Below are positions 27,167 through 34,976 of a stretch of DNA of 64,000 nucleotides, one piece after another (the first letter of the stretch is position 1; each line of letters starts with the position of its first letter). This DNA is from Bacteroidia bacterium (GTDB lineage Bacteria > Bacteroidota > Bacteroidia > NS11-12g > UBA9320): positions 62,001 to 126,000 of the forward strand of contig JADLGN010000027.1 in assembly GCA_020849295.1 (NCBI GenBank), in the 5' to 3' direction. Below the pieces are notes generated by a model that saw only the letters and a program-made list of their open reading frames with translations, was not told the origin of the DNA and made no database searches. The translations under genes were made by a program, and so were the position numbers.

Positions 27167-28117
27167 TTAATTGAAAATTGATTCAATATATGCTTCTGGG
27201 TCAAAAATCATCAAATCTTTTAATGTTTCTCCTACTCCAATGTATTTTACAGGTATTTTAAATTGATCTGAAATTCCTATAACAACTCCGCCTTTTGCAG
27301 TTCCGTCAAGTTTAGTTACGGCAAGTGCATTTACTTCAGTTGCAGCAGTAAATTGTTTAGCTTGTTCAAATGCATTTTGACCGGTTGTACCATCTAAAAC
27401 TAACAATACTTCATTGGGTAAATCATCTCTTAATTTTTGAATTACTCTTTTAATTTTTGATAATTCATTCATCAAATTCATTTTGTTGTGTAAACGCCCT
27501 GCTGTATCTATTATTACTATATCTGCTTTATTTTCTATCCCAAATTTTACAGCTTCATAAGCCACTGATGCCGGATCGGTATTCATTCCTTTAGAAATAA
27601 AATCTACTCCTGCTCTTTCACTCCATATTTTAAGCTGATCAACAGCTGCTGCTCTAAATGTATCAGCAGCACCAAGAACTACTTTCAATCCTTCTGCTTT
27701 AAATTTTGTGGCAAGTTTGCCAATTGTTGTGGTTTTTCCAACTCCATTTACTCCAACTACCATAATTACATAAGGTTTTTGAGTTGTTTCAGAATTCAGT
27801 TTTTGATTATGGTTTTGTAGCAAATCAATAATTTCTTCTTTCAATATTCTGTTTAAATCATCTATACCATTATACTTTTCTTTAGAAACTCTATTTTCAA
27901 ATCTCTTAATAATATTTAAAGTGGTTTCTATACCAACATCAGCAGAAATAAGTGTTTCTTCAAGGTCGTCCAAAAAATTATCATCTATGGTAGTTCTACC
28001 AAAAAATGCAGCAGATAATTTTGATAGAAAGCTCTTTTTTGTTTTTTCAAGACCTTTGTTTAGATTATTTTTTTCTTCTTCTGAATTTGTTTTTTTTAAA
28101 AAATCAAAAAATCCCAT
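27167..28117 (-). CDS. ftsY: Signal recognition particle receptor FtsY
   Basis: SRP-receptor GTPase that docks ribosome-SRP complexes on the inner membrane, 316 residues. The N-terminal A domain is very short, as usual in Bacteroidota. The NG domain shows the G1 P-loop GVNGVGKTT (122-130), DTFRAAAVDQL, DTAGRLHNKMNLMNEL and TKLDGTAKGGV, with the C-terminal GVGETLKDLMIFDPEAYIESIF. It is located just downstream of the DUF4295 gene but separated from it by a strong terminator hairpin. Confidence 0.96.
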   Translation of the reverse strand: MGFFDFLKKTNSEEEKNNLNKGLEKTKKSFLSKLSAAFFGRTTIDDNFLDDLEETLISADVGIETTLNIIKRFENRVSKEKYNGIDDLNRILKEEIIDLLQNHNQKLNSETTQKPYVIMVVGVNGVGKTTTIGKLATKFKAEGLKVVLGAADTFRAAAVDQLKIWSERAGVDFISKGMNTDPASVAYEAVKFGIENKADIVIIDTAGRLHNKMNLMNELSKIKRVIQKLRDDLPNEVLLVLDGTTGQNAFEQAKQFTAATEVNALAVTKLDGTAKGGVVIGISDQFKIPVKYIGVGETLKDLMIFDPEAYIESIFN

Positions 28118-28161
28118 TTCAATTATTTTTTATTAATAGTTCTGGTTTTTCTATAAAAACA

Positions 28162-28194
28162 AAAGGCTTTCCTTATTTTTATCGGAAAGCCTTT
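28162..28194 (-). terminator. Intrinsic terminator of the rpmB-rpmG-DUF4295 operon
   Basis: Perfect 11-bp arms AAAGGCTTTCC (28162-28172) and GGAAAGCCTTT (28184-28194) around an 11-base loop. On the minus strand it is followed by a T-rich stretch. It ends the ribosomal transcript before ftsY. Confidence 0.85.
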
Positions 28195-28215
28195 AATTAA
28201 TATCATTTTAATAAC

Positions 28216-28365
28216 TTACTTAAAAGTTTCTTTTACCATTTCAGCAGTCATCATTTCGGTTTTGAATGTATATGCCCCAGTTTGTGGATTTTTTACGGCT
28301 CTAATTACTTTAGCCCAATCTTTACCGGTGCTTGTTTTTAATGTTGCTACTACTTTCTTTGCCAT
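28216..28365 (-). CDS. DUF4295 small basic protein
   Basis: A 49-residue basic protein beginning MAKKVVATLKTSTGKDWAKV and ending MVKETFK. It starts one base after the rpmG stop. DUF4295 proteins are found almost only in Bacteroidota and nearly always directly after L28 and L33 genes, so this is probably a ribosome-associated protein. The evidence is the translated sequence and the conserved position. The ATG at 28365 is unambiguous. Confidence 0.9.
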   Translation of the reverse strand: MAKKVVATLKTSTGKDWAKVIRAVKNPQTGAYTFKTEMMTAEMVKETFK

Positions 28366-28366
28366 T

Positions 28367-28549
28367 TTACTTTATTTCTTTATGTACTGTTTTTTTATTT
28401 AATATACGGTTAAACTTTTTTAACTCAATTCTTTCAGTTGTGTTTTTTTTATTTTTGGTAGTAATATACCTTGATGTACCCGGCTTTCCGCTGTTTTTAT
28501 GCTCTGTACATTCTAAAATCACTTGTATTCTGTTTCCTTTTTTTGCCAT
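28367..28549 (-). CDS. rpmG: 50S ribosomal protein L33
   Basis: A 60-residue large-subunit ribosomal protein. The conserved core includes [31 protein letters not shown] (in the first half) and the C-terminal [15 protein letters not shown]. Only one cysteine is present, so it is the zinc-free form. It lies between rpmB and the DUF4295 gene, as in most Bacteroidota. Confidence 0.97.
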   Translation of the reverse strand: MAKKGNRIQVILECTEHKNSGKPGTSRYITTKNKKNTTERIELKKFNRILNKKTVHKEIK

Positions 28550-28565
28550 TTCTTTAAGTTTTATT

Positions 28566-28799
28566 TTAAATTTTACCCTTTGTTATCAAATTTTGTAAAC
28601 AAGATGAAATACCTTTTTTGTTAATGGTTTTTAATGCACTTGTAGAAACTTTAAGTGTAATCCAAGCATCTTCTTCCGGTATATAAAACTTCTTTACGTG
28701 CAGGTTAGGGTAAAATCTTCTTTTGGTTTTTAAATTAGAAAACGAAACATTGTTTCCCTTAATTGCTTTTTTTCCTGTTAAATCACAAACCCTTGACAT
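28566..28799 (-). CDS. rpmB: 50S ribosomal protein L28
   Basis: A 77-residue large-subunit ribosomal protein with the family start [18 protein letters not shown] and the middle motif [17 protein letters not shown]. It is the first gene of the operon rpmB-rpmG-DUF4295, with a promoter-like element about 28 bases upstream. Confidence 0.97.
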   Translation of the reverse strand: MSRVCDLTGKKAIKGNNVSFSNLKTKRRFYPNLHVKKFYIPEEDAWITLKVSTSALKTINKKGISSCLQNLITKGKI

Positions 28800-28826
28800 T
28801 TTATTAAAAATTTTTTTTTAGGACTG

Positions 28827-28860
28827 CAAAGGTGATATTTTTATTTAAATTTTACAAAAG
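28827..28860 (-). promoter_or_regulatory. Putative promoter of the rpmB operon
   Basis: On the minus strand CTTTTG (28855-28860) is followed after 20 bases by CACCTTTG (28827-28834), continuing CA. This resembles the TTTG...TAnnTTTGCA promoters of Bacteroidota, though TA is replaced by CA. Confidence 0.5.
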
Positions 28861-28877
28861 TATTTTAAAATATTTTT

Positions 28878-29636
28878 TTATATCCCTCTTTCCTTTTTAA
28901 TTTGATTATATGCCTGTTGTATTTTTTTAAATTTTTCTTCTGCAGTTTTTACTTCAGTTGCAGGTTTTGAGGCGTGTTTATCAGGATGATACTGTCTGGC
29001 AAGTTTTCTATATGTTTTTTTAATTTCTTCATCACTTGCATTTGGTTCAATTCCAAGTTCTTTGTAAATATCTGAACTCGAAACATTACTTGAATTTCCA
29101 TAACTACTATAGTTGCCGGTGTATGTAAACTTAATTTTAATTGCTTCAAAATCCCATTGAGATATGTTTAATTTTTGTGCTATGTATTGAAGTAAGTTAA
29201 GCTCATTATTACTTATATCGCCATCGGCTTGCGCTATTCCAAACAGGTAATGTATTAGTTTTACTTTTTCTGATTTTATCATGTTCTGATTTATTCCAAC
29301 ACATGATGAGTCAATATTTAAATGTGAGTTTAAAATATCTCTGAGTTTAAGCATATCTACACGGGTTTTGTCAACACCAAAATTCTGTTTGTAGAGTTCT
29401 TTTACAAATTCAAGTTCATTTTTGGTAACATTTCCATCTGCTTTTAATATTGATGCAGTAAGCACAAGAAACGAATAGCTGAAATCTTCTCTGTAAAAAT
29501 TATTTGTATTATAATTTTGCTCATCTTTTTCTAAAGAACTTGAGCTATCAAAAATACTTCCAATCAAATAACCGATTATTGCTCCGGGTATTCTAAAAAA
29601 TATAAAACCAATTAATGCTCCTAAAAATTTAATCAC
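28878..29636 (-). CDS. TerB-like/DnaJ co-chaperone (DjlA-type)
   Basis: A 252-residue protein with DjlA architecture. A short glycine-containing hydrophobic N-terminus (about 4-26) can span or dip into the membrane. A TerB-like acidic helical domain (about 50-160) follows, with [20 protein letters not shown] and [22 protein letters not shown]-terminal J domain (about 189-250) carries the HPD motif in [10 protein letters not shown] and should stimulate an Hsp70. The gene stands 1 bp after a DUF4340 gene on the same strand. Confidence 0.88.
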   Translation of the reverse strand: MIKFLGALIGFIFFRIPGAIIGYLIGSIFDSSSSLEKDEQNYNTNNFYREDFSYSFLVLTASILKADGNVTKNELEFVKELYKQNFGVDKTRVDMLKLRDILNSHLNIDSSCVGINQNMIKSEKVKLIHYLFGIAQADGDISNNELNLLQYIAQKLNISQWDFEAIKIKFTYTGNYSSYGNSSNVSSSDIYKELGIEPNASDEEIKKTYRKLARQYHPDKHASKPATEVKTAEEKFKKIQQAYNQIKKERGI

Positions 29637-29637
29637 T

Positions 29638-30651
29638 TTAGTTATTGATTAATAAATCAGAATATTTAAGCATAATTTGATTAAAAACTATATCTTGTAT
29701 GATTAAAATTCTGCCATTGTTGTTTAGTTCAGCATTATATCTGGCAGGATCATAAGCCAGTTCATTTCCTTTACTGTCATACAATCCGTGCATTTTAGGA
29801 TATGATTTTCTTTTGTATATTTCAATCATGGTTTCATTACTGCTAAAATCGCTAATTTTTATTATACAATATGGGTTGGTTTTTAATAAACTATCTTTTT
29901 TAATTTTATTAAATTCGGCAAAACCTTCACATTGAATATTTTTAAATTTTTCAAAATATTGATTGATTATAGAATAATTTAGTTTCCCTTGTTTAGCATT
30001 ATCAGATGCTATTACTTCAAAATCGCCCTGTTTGTTTTTCTTTATTATATCAAAATTATCTATTGTGTTTTGAGGATATGAAACTGAAATTTGCCTAATT
30101 TCTTCAGCATTAATATCAAAAATCACTTTATTTATCCATTCCTTTTCTATAGCCGGAAATCTTGTACTTAAGAATCCATCAAACCCCGGAATGTGTGTTA
30201 TATATGGGTCTTTTAAGCCTTTTTTATACATATAAGTTCCTGACATATCATTTGTGGGTTGACCTACATAAAATTCGTTCAGTTTTTTGTTTATTGAAAA
30301 AATTTCAACTTTGGTTGACAAAGTGGCCATTGCTGATATTACATTTAATCTTGCATTTGCCGGCACTGTACCTTTTACTCTTACTTTTTTTAACGTTTCA
30401 AATAATAAAAGTTCTATTGCTGGTTGATAAGCTTCATACTTACCATTCACTATCCATTTGTTTTCACTTTTTTCAAGTATTACATCTCCTTCCTGTTTGT
30501 TTGAAATTATTATCTTATCAATTTCTTCAGGTTTTTCAATAGCAAACATTGTTGCCAGAGTGGGTTTATCATTTTTTTTTAGAAATAAAATTAGTAATAC
30601 GGCAAAAAATAATACTAAAAGAATTAAAATGTTAAAATACTTCTTTTTCAT
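29638..30651 (-). CDS. DUF4340 domain protein
   Basis: A 337-residue protein with an N-terminal membrane helix (about 6-25) and a large extracytoplasmic beta-rich domain. The phrases [33 protein letters not shown] (about 59-91) and [19 protein letters not shown] match DUF4340, a family often found next to gliding-type ABC-transporter genes in Bacteroidota. No such transporter is present here. The precise function is unknown. It ends one base before the DjlA-like gene. Confidence 0.8.
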   Translation of the reverse strand: MKKKYFNILILLVLFFAVLLILFLKKNDKPTLATMFAIEKPEEIDKIIISNKQEGDVILEKSENKWIVNGKYEAYQPAIELLLFETLKKVRVKGTVPANARLNVISAMATLSTKVEIFSINKKLNEFYVGQPTNDMSGTYMYKKGLKDPYITHIPGFDGFLSTRFPAIEKEWINKVIFDINAEEIRQISVSYPQNTIDNFDIIKKNKQGDFEVIASDNAKQGKLNYSIINQYFEKFKNIQCEGFAEFNKIKKDSLLKTNPYCIIKISDFSSNETMIEIYKRKSYPKMHGLYDSKGNELAYDPARYNAELNNNGRILIIQDIVFNQIMLKYSDLLINN

Positions 30652-30669
30652 TAATAATCTTTGAGGTTT

Positions 30670-31524
30670 TTACTTCTTTTTTGCTTTCCATTCTAAAATT
30701 GATTTTTCATTTAGAATCACATATTCATCGTTATTTTGCTCAAGTGCTAATTTTTTAGATTTTTCGGCTATTTCAATTGCTTCATTTATTTTACCCAATT
30801 TTGCAAGTATCAATGATTTTTGTCTTAAAATCCAAAATTTTTCATTATTTTCAAGTGATTTATTTATCCATTCTAAGGCTTTGCTAAGATCTTTCCCGTT
30901 TTCGAGGTAATAAACGGCAGCCTGATAATATGTAGCCTGCGAAACTCCCTTCATTTTATCTTCTATCTCGGCTAAAACCTTTTTTTCAACTTCGGTTGAA
31001 ATTTTAAATTTCACAAGTGTGTTGTCCCATTTTATTTCGAGGTAACAAGAATTGTTTGTAATGTCTGATATCTCTATAGCCATTGTTTCAATTTTATGAT
31101 TTAAGATAGTTGACTTCACCTTAAATCTCATAAAATCGTCAGTTTCATTATAGTCTTTACCTACGCCCCAATATGTGTTTACAGTATGTAAAATTATAGT
31201 CCACTCATCTTTCTCAGGAATTGTGTAAAGAGTATATTCGCCTGCCGGCACTTCTTTACCTTCTACTATTACCTCATCTTTAAATTTAAGTTTAGTTGAA
31301 GCATTTGCACCTGTACGCCATATTTTACCAAATGGAACTACATCTCCAAAAATCACTCTACCTTTCACACTTGGGCGGCAATAGTCAATTGTAATTTCAT
31401 TAAAACCCACTTCTTGGGTAATTACACAATGAGGACTAAGACGAGGTGTTGAAATTTGGCCTAATGTATTATTAATACTAATTATTAAAAGAATAATTGA
31501 TATGAAAATTGATTTTTTTTTCAT
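30670..31524 (-). CDS. Secreted DUF2911 protein with TPR-like C-terminus
   Basis: ATG 31524 (MKKKSIFISIILL) is preferred over an upstream in-frame codon at 31548 because it gives a normal signal peptide; the result is 284 residues. The DUF2911 domain (about 25-170) has RPSVKGRVIFG, FGKIWRTGANASTKLKF and EVPAGEYTLYTIP. The C-terminal part (about 205-280) contains two TPR-like helix pairs (LSKALEWINKSLENNEKFW, LAKLGKINEAIEIAEKS). The family is common in Bacteroidota and of unknown role, presumably periplasmic. Confidence 0.85.
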   Translation of the reverse strand: MKKKSIFISIILLIISINNTLGQISTPRLSPHCVITQEVGFNEITIDYCRPSVKGRVIFGDVVPFGKIWRTGANASTKLKFKDEVIVEGKEVPAGEYTLYTIPEKDEWTIILHTVNTYWGVGKDYNETDDFMRFKVKSTILNHKIETMAIEISDITNNSCYLEIKWDNTLVKFKISTEVEKKVLAEIEDKMKGVSQATYYQAAVYYLENGKDLSKALEWINKSLENNEKFWILRQKSLILAKLGKINEAIEIAEKSKKLALEQNNDEYVILNEKSILEWKAKKK

Positions 31525-31545
31525 GATTTGTATTTTTTTAAATTG

Positions 31546-31553
31546 CAAATTTA
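31546..31553 (-). promoter_or_regulatory. -7 element of the DUF2911 gene
   Basis: Minus-strand TAAATTTG is an exact TAnnTTTG, 21 bases before the chosen ATG at 31524. No clear -33 TTTG at normal spacing. Confidence 0.45.
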
Positions 31554-31608
31554 CTTTGAAACACGCTATTGTAACTGTTGTTTAATGAATTTTTATTGCT
31601 GTTCGAAG

Positions 31609-31638
31609 AAAAACAATTACAATTTATTAATTGTTTTT
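31609..31638. promoter_or_regulatory. Perfect 11-bp inverted repeat in a divergent promoter region
   Basis: Arms AAAAACAATTA (31609-31619) and TAATTGTTTTT (31628-31638) pair perfectly around 8 bases. Because both flanking genes point away, it cannot be a shared terminator. It may be an operator or a 5'-leader hairpin. Confidence 0.4.
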
Positions 31639-31685
31639 AAGATTATCAAATATCCGTTTGTTTGTTATAAATTATTTTTGAAGTT

Positions 31686-32579
31686 CTGAAAAGTAATATT
31701 TTTTGGGTTCATCTGGCTCTTTTTACGGTTGCATTGTTATATGGAGCCACTTTTACTATTGCAAAAGAAATAATGCCATTATGGTTAAAACCGGAAGCAT
31801 TTGTAAGCTTAAGAATAATTATTTCTGCATTAATTTTTGTGATTATAAATGTTTTTTTTATACGACAGAAAATTACTAATTATGATGATTTAAAACTCTT
31901 AATAGTATGCACTCTTTTCGGAACTCTATTTAATATGTTGCTTTTTTTCAGAGGGCTAAGTTTTACTCATAGAATAAATGGAGCAGTTTTAATGATGTTT
32001 ACTCCGGTATTTACTGCATTTATTTCGGCATTTATTTTAAAAGAAAAATTTGGAATAATAAGAATTGCAGGTCTTATTTTAGCTACTTTTGGCGGAGTAT
32101 TCTTCATTGGAGGTATAGGTCTTAATTTTAATAAACAAACTGTAATTGGAGATATAATGGTTACTGTAAACGCCATTTTGTACTCAATATACCTTGTTAA
32201 AGTAAAGCCCCTAATGAGGAAGTATAATCCACTAACTGTTTCGGCATATATGTTTGTAGTTGGAGGAATTTTAGTTTTACCATTTGGATTTATTCAAATA
32301 ATAAATACAAATTTTTTAACTTTCAGTACCAGTATATGGGCTGGAATTGTATTTGTAATAGTTGGTACAACTTTTTTAACCTACCTTTTAAATGCTTGGG
32401 CATTAAAACACGCAAGCCCTTCTCTTGTGGGTTCTTACATATATTTACAACCGGTTTTAGCAACAATTATTGCTGTTTTAGCACAAAAAGAAACACTTAC
32501 AATAGAAAAGGTTATTTTTGCAATTCTAATATTTACAGGAGTGTTTTTAGTAAACAAAAGAATAGAAAAAAATGCTTAA
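31686..32579 (+). CDS. EamA/DMT-family transporter
   Basis: Drug/metabolite transporter superfamily permease with ten predicted helices in two EamA halves. The first ATG/TTG in frame is TTG 31734, but this would remove part of helix 1. The frame is open back to a stop at 31668-31670, and the upstream codons give KSNIIFWVHLALFTVA, a normal first helix. I therefore place the start at CTG 31686 (297 residues, the usual family length); the codon is unusual and the start uncertain. Motifs include GATFTIAKE, AGLILATFGGVFFIGG and the second-half ILRVGTT-like segment WALKHASPSLVGSYIYLQPV. The substrate is unknown. It ends 8 bp inside the yicC start. Confidence 0.82.
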   Translation: MKSNIFWVHLALFTVALLYGATFTIAKEIMPLWLKPEAFVSLRIIISALIFVIINVFFIRQKITNYDDLKLLIVCTLFGTLFNMLLFFRGLSFTHRINGAVLMMFTPVFTAFISAFILKEKFGIIRIAGLILATFGGVFFIGGIGLNFNKQTVIGDIMVTVNAILYSIYLVKVKPLMRKYNPLTVSAYMFVVGGILVLPFGFIQIINTNFLTFSTSIWAGIVFVIVGTTFLTYLLNAWALKHASPSLVGSYIYLQPVLATIIAVLAQKETLTIEKVIFAILIFTGVFLVNKRIEKNA

Positions 32580-33447
32580 ATCAATGACAGGCTATGGCAG
32601 TGCCGAATTTGCCGGGAGTAAATATTATTTTAAATTAGAAATAAAAACACTAAATGGAAAATTTCTCGATTTAAATCTTCGTATGCCCCGAATGTTTTCC
32701 GACAAAGAAATTATATTTAGAAATTATATTAGCTCAAAAATTATAAGGGGAACTGTAAACATATATATTACCGTTGAAAAGCTACCCGGAACAGAATCAA
32801 ATCCTGTAATATTAAATAAAGAATTGGCAACCTCATATTATCATGCATGGAATGAGCTTGCTCAAAAGTTAAATGGAGACAATAGTAATTTGCTTTCTAC
32901 ATTAATGCAAATGCCCGAAATGGTTATTTCTAATGGAATGGAATATTCAGAAACAGACTGGAAAGAATTAATATATACTTTTGATATTGCTTTTAACAGT
33001 TTAGAAAAATTTAGAATTGAAGAAGGAATTGCATTGCAAAAACTCCTTTCGGCACATTGCTCAAGTATAGAAAATTTGATATCTGAAATTTCTCTTTCAG
33101 AAAACGAAAGAGTTGCCATTGTTAGAGAAAGACTCATGAAAAATATTGACGAATTGCTCGGTAATGATACTTTTGATAAAAACAGATTTGAGCAAGAAAT
33201 AATTTACTACCTTGAAAAATTTGATATTACCGAAGAAAAAAACCGTTTGATAACTCATTGTGAGCATTTTTTAAATACAATAAACGAATCTGAAAGTGGG
33301 CGAAAACTTAATTTTATTGCACAGGAAATAGGCAGAGAAATAAATACGCTTGGTGCCAAAGCATATCATTCTGCAATGCAAAAAACTGTGATAAAAATGA
33401 AAGAAGAACTCGAAAAAATAAAAGAACAAGTTTTAAATGTTTTATAA
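32572..33447 (+). CDS. YicC-family endoribonuclease-like protein
   Basis: A 291-residue YicC-family protein. The family start LKSMTGYGSAEFAGSKYYFKLEIKTLNGKFLDLNLRMP (described as residues 2-39) and the C-terminal GRKLNFIAQEIGREINTLGAKA are both present. YicC/YloC proteins have been reported as RNases linked to RNA turnover. It overlaps the end of the EamA gene by 8 bp and precedes gmk by 9 bp, and the yicC-gmk pairing is common in bacteria. Confidence 0.92.
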   Translation: MLKSMTGYGSAEFAGSKYYFKLEIKTLNGKFLDLNLRMPRMFSDKEIIFRNYISSKIIRGTVNIYITVEKLPGTESNPVILNKELATSYYHAWNELAQKLNGDNSNLLSTLMQMPEMVISNGMEYSETDWKELIYTFDIAFNSLEKFRIEEGIALQKLLSAHCSSIENLISEISLSENERVAIVRERLMKNIDELLGNDTFDKNRFEQEIIYYLEKFDITEEKNRLITHCEHFLNTINESESGRKLNFIAQEIGREINTLGAKAYHSAMQKTVIKMKEELEKIKEQVLNVL

Positions 33448-33456
33448 GATTAAGTT

Positions 33457-34026
33457 TTGGAAAAGGTAATTATTTTTTCTGCTCCTTCAGGTTCCGGCAA
33501 AACCACAGTTGTTAATTATCTGCTTGGCAAACTTAGTGATATGATAGCATTTTCGGTATCTGCAACAACACGCAAAAAAAGAGATGGAGAAATAGATGGA
33601 GTTGATTATTATTTTTTAGATGAAAAAACTTTTTATCAAAAAATTGAATGTAATGAGTTTTTAGAATACGAAGAAGTATATAAAGGTTTGTACTATGGAA
33701 CACTTAAGTCAGAAATTGACCGAATTTGGCTATTGGGCAAATGTGTAATTTTTGATGTTGATGTAAAAGGTGGAATAAATATTAAAAAACAATATGGTAG
33801 TAAAGCTCTTTCAGTATTCCTTAAGCCTCCGTCAGTTGATGTATTGCTTGAAAGGTTAAGAAAGCGAGATACAGAAGTAGAGCATCAACTTAATGAACGT
33901 ATAACAAAAGCAAATTTTGAGTTGGGATTTGAAAATCAGTTTGACGTTGTAATTGTAAACGATGATTTACAGCAAACATTTAATACTGCCGAAGCTCTTG
34001 TTTTAGATTTTATAAAAAATAAATAA
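33457..34026 (+). CDS. gmk: Guanylate kinase
   Basis: Cytoplasmic ATP:GMP phosphotransferase, 189 residues, starting with TTG. The P-loop APSGSGKTT is at about 8-16, followed by SATTRKKRDGEIDGVDYYF (GMP-binding) and FDVDVKGGINIKKQYG. The lid region RLRKRDTEVEHQLNERI is normal. It is nine bases after the YicC gene. Confidence 0.96.
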   Translation: MEKVIIFSAPSGSGKTTVVNYLLGKLSDMIAFSVSATTRKKRDGEIDGVDYYFLDEKTFYQKIECNEFLEYEEVYKGLYYGTLKSEIDRIWLLGKCVIFDVDVKGGINIKKQYGSKALSVFLKPPSVDVLLERLRKRDTEVEHQLNERITKANFELGFENQFDVVIVNDDLQQTFNTAEALVLDFIKNK

Positions 34027-34030
34027 TAAT

Positions 34031-34062
34031 TTTGTTTTCATCTAAACTAAAACTTACATTTG
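34031..34062 (+). promoter_or_regulatory. Canonical Bacteroidota promoter of nadD
   Basis: TTTG (34031-34034), 20-base spacer, TACATTTG (34055-34062). The expected transcription start near 34069 lies between this and ATG 34090. It argues against the in-frame TTG at 34060, which is inside the -7 element. Confidence 0.65.
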
Positions 34063-34089
34063 TCATTTATCGTAGCATATTTACCTAAA

Positions 34090-34677
34090 ATGAAAATTGG
34101 TTTGTATTTCGGTTCTTTTAATCCTATTCATAATGGACATTTGATTATTGCACAATTTATGCTTAATCAAACTGATTTAGAAGAAGTTTGGATAATGGTT
34201 TCGCCTCAAAACCCTTTAAAATCTGCAAGAGATCTTTTCCCCGAAAAACAACGCCTTGAAATGGCAGAAATTGCAGTAGGTAATAATGAAAAAATAAAAG
34301 TATCTGATTTTGAGTTTTCAATGCCACGCCCTTCATATACTTGCGATACTTTAAAAAAACTTGTTAAAAAATTTCCACAACATCAGTTTGAGATAATAAT
34401 GGGCAGTGATACATTGCAGCATTTAGACAAATGGAAAGATTATGAATATATATTGATTAATTTTAAAATACTTTCATACCAAAGAGATGGTTTTAATGGA
34501 GGTGAATTTGCTAAAAATCAAAAAGTAAAAATTTATAAAGCCCCAACAATACAATTATCATCTACTCAAATAAGAAGCTTGATGAGATTGAATAAATCTG
34601 TAAGATACCTTGTTCCAGATACTCTATTTGAGTATTTACAAACATTGAAAGAAAACAATGTTTCAATTATGGTTTAA
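34090..34677 (+). CDS. nadD: Nicotinate-nucleotide adenylyltransferase
   Basis: Enzyme of NAD synthesis that joins ATP and nicotinate mononucleotide, 195 residues. The start ATG 34090 puts the nucleotidyltransferase motif GSFNPIHNGH at residues 8-17. The C-terminal adenylyltransferase motif is STQIRSLMR. Other blocks: MVSPQNPLKSA and IMGSDTLQHLDKW. A promoter is visible just upstream within the gmk-nadD gap, so it can be expressed independently of gmk. Confidence 0.95.
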   Translation: MKIGLYFGSFNPIHNGHLIIAQFMLNQTDLEEVWIMVSPQNPLKSARDLFPEKQRLEMAEIAVGNNEKIKVSDFEFSMPRPSYTCDTLKKLVKKFPQHQFEIIMGSDTLQHLDKWKDYEYILINFKILSYQRDGFNGGEFAKNQKVKIYKAPTIQLSSTQIRSLMRLNKSVRYLVPDTLFEYLQTLKENNVSIMV

Positions 34678-34688
34678 TTAATCTGAAA

Positions 34689-34862
34689 TCAACATTTACA
34701 ATACTTTTTGTCAATATATATTTTTTGGTGGTTTTTGCCTTTAAGATAATAGCATCCGCCATTTTTACCTTTATAAATATTACGTCCGTTGTATTTTCCG
34801 CATGGTTTATGTACTCCAAAAGCCATTAATGAAAAAATTATAGCAAATAATATTGATTTCAT
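34689..34862 (-). CDS. Small secreted protein with PBCV-basic-adaptor-like motif
   Basis: A 57-residue ORF translated directly from the sequence. A signal peptide (MKSILFAIIFSLMAFG) is followed by a short mature part with cysteines at 21, 37, 55 and 57. The stretch GRNIYKGKNGGCYYL (26-40), then KIYIDKKYCKC, matches the PBCV-specific basic adaptor motif of the form GR-x-I/V-Y-x-G-x-x-GG-x-YY. Similar short secreted proteins occur in Bacteroidota. It lies convergent to nadD, 11 bp apart. A TAAATTTG -7-like element at 34870-34877 sits almost on the start codon. The function is unknown. Confidence 0.7.
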   Translation of the reverse strand: MKSILFAIIFSLMAFGVHKPCGKYNGRNIYKGKNGGCYYLKGKNHQKIYIDKKYCKC

Positions 34863-34976
34863 AGTAATACAAATTTAATTATTATTTTAAAATCTATACT
34901 GTTAATCTATTTTATTAATTTTTTCACATTCAATTCAAAAACAATTATTTTTGAAACTTATTTTTAATCAAGACTA

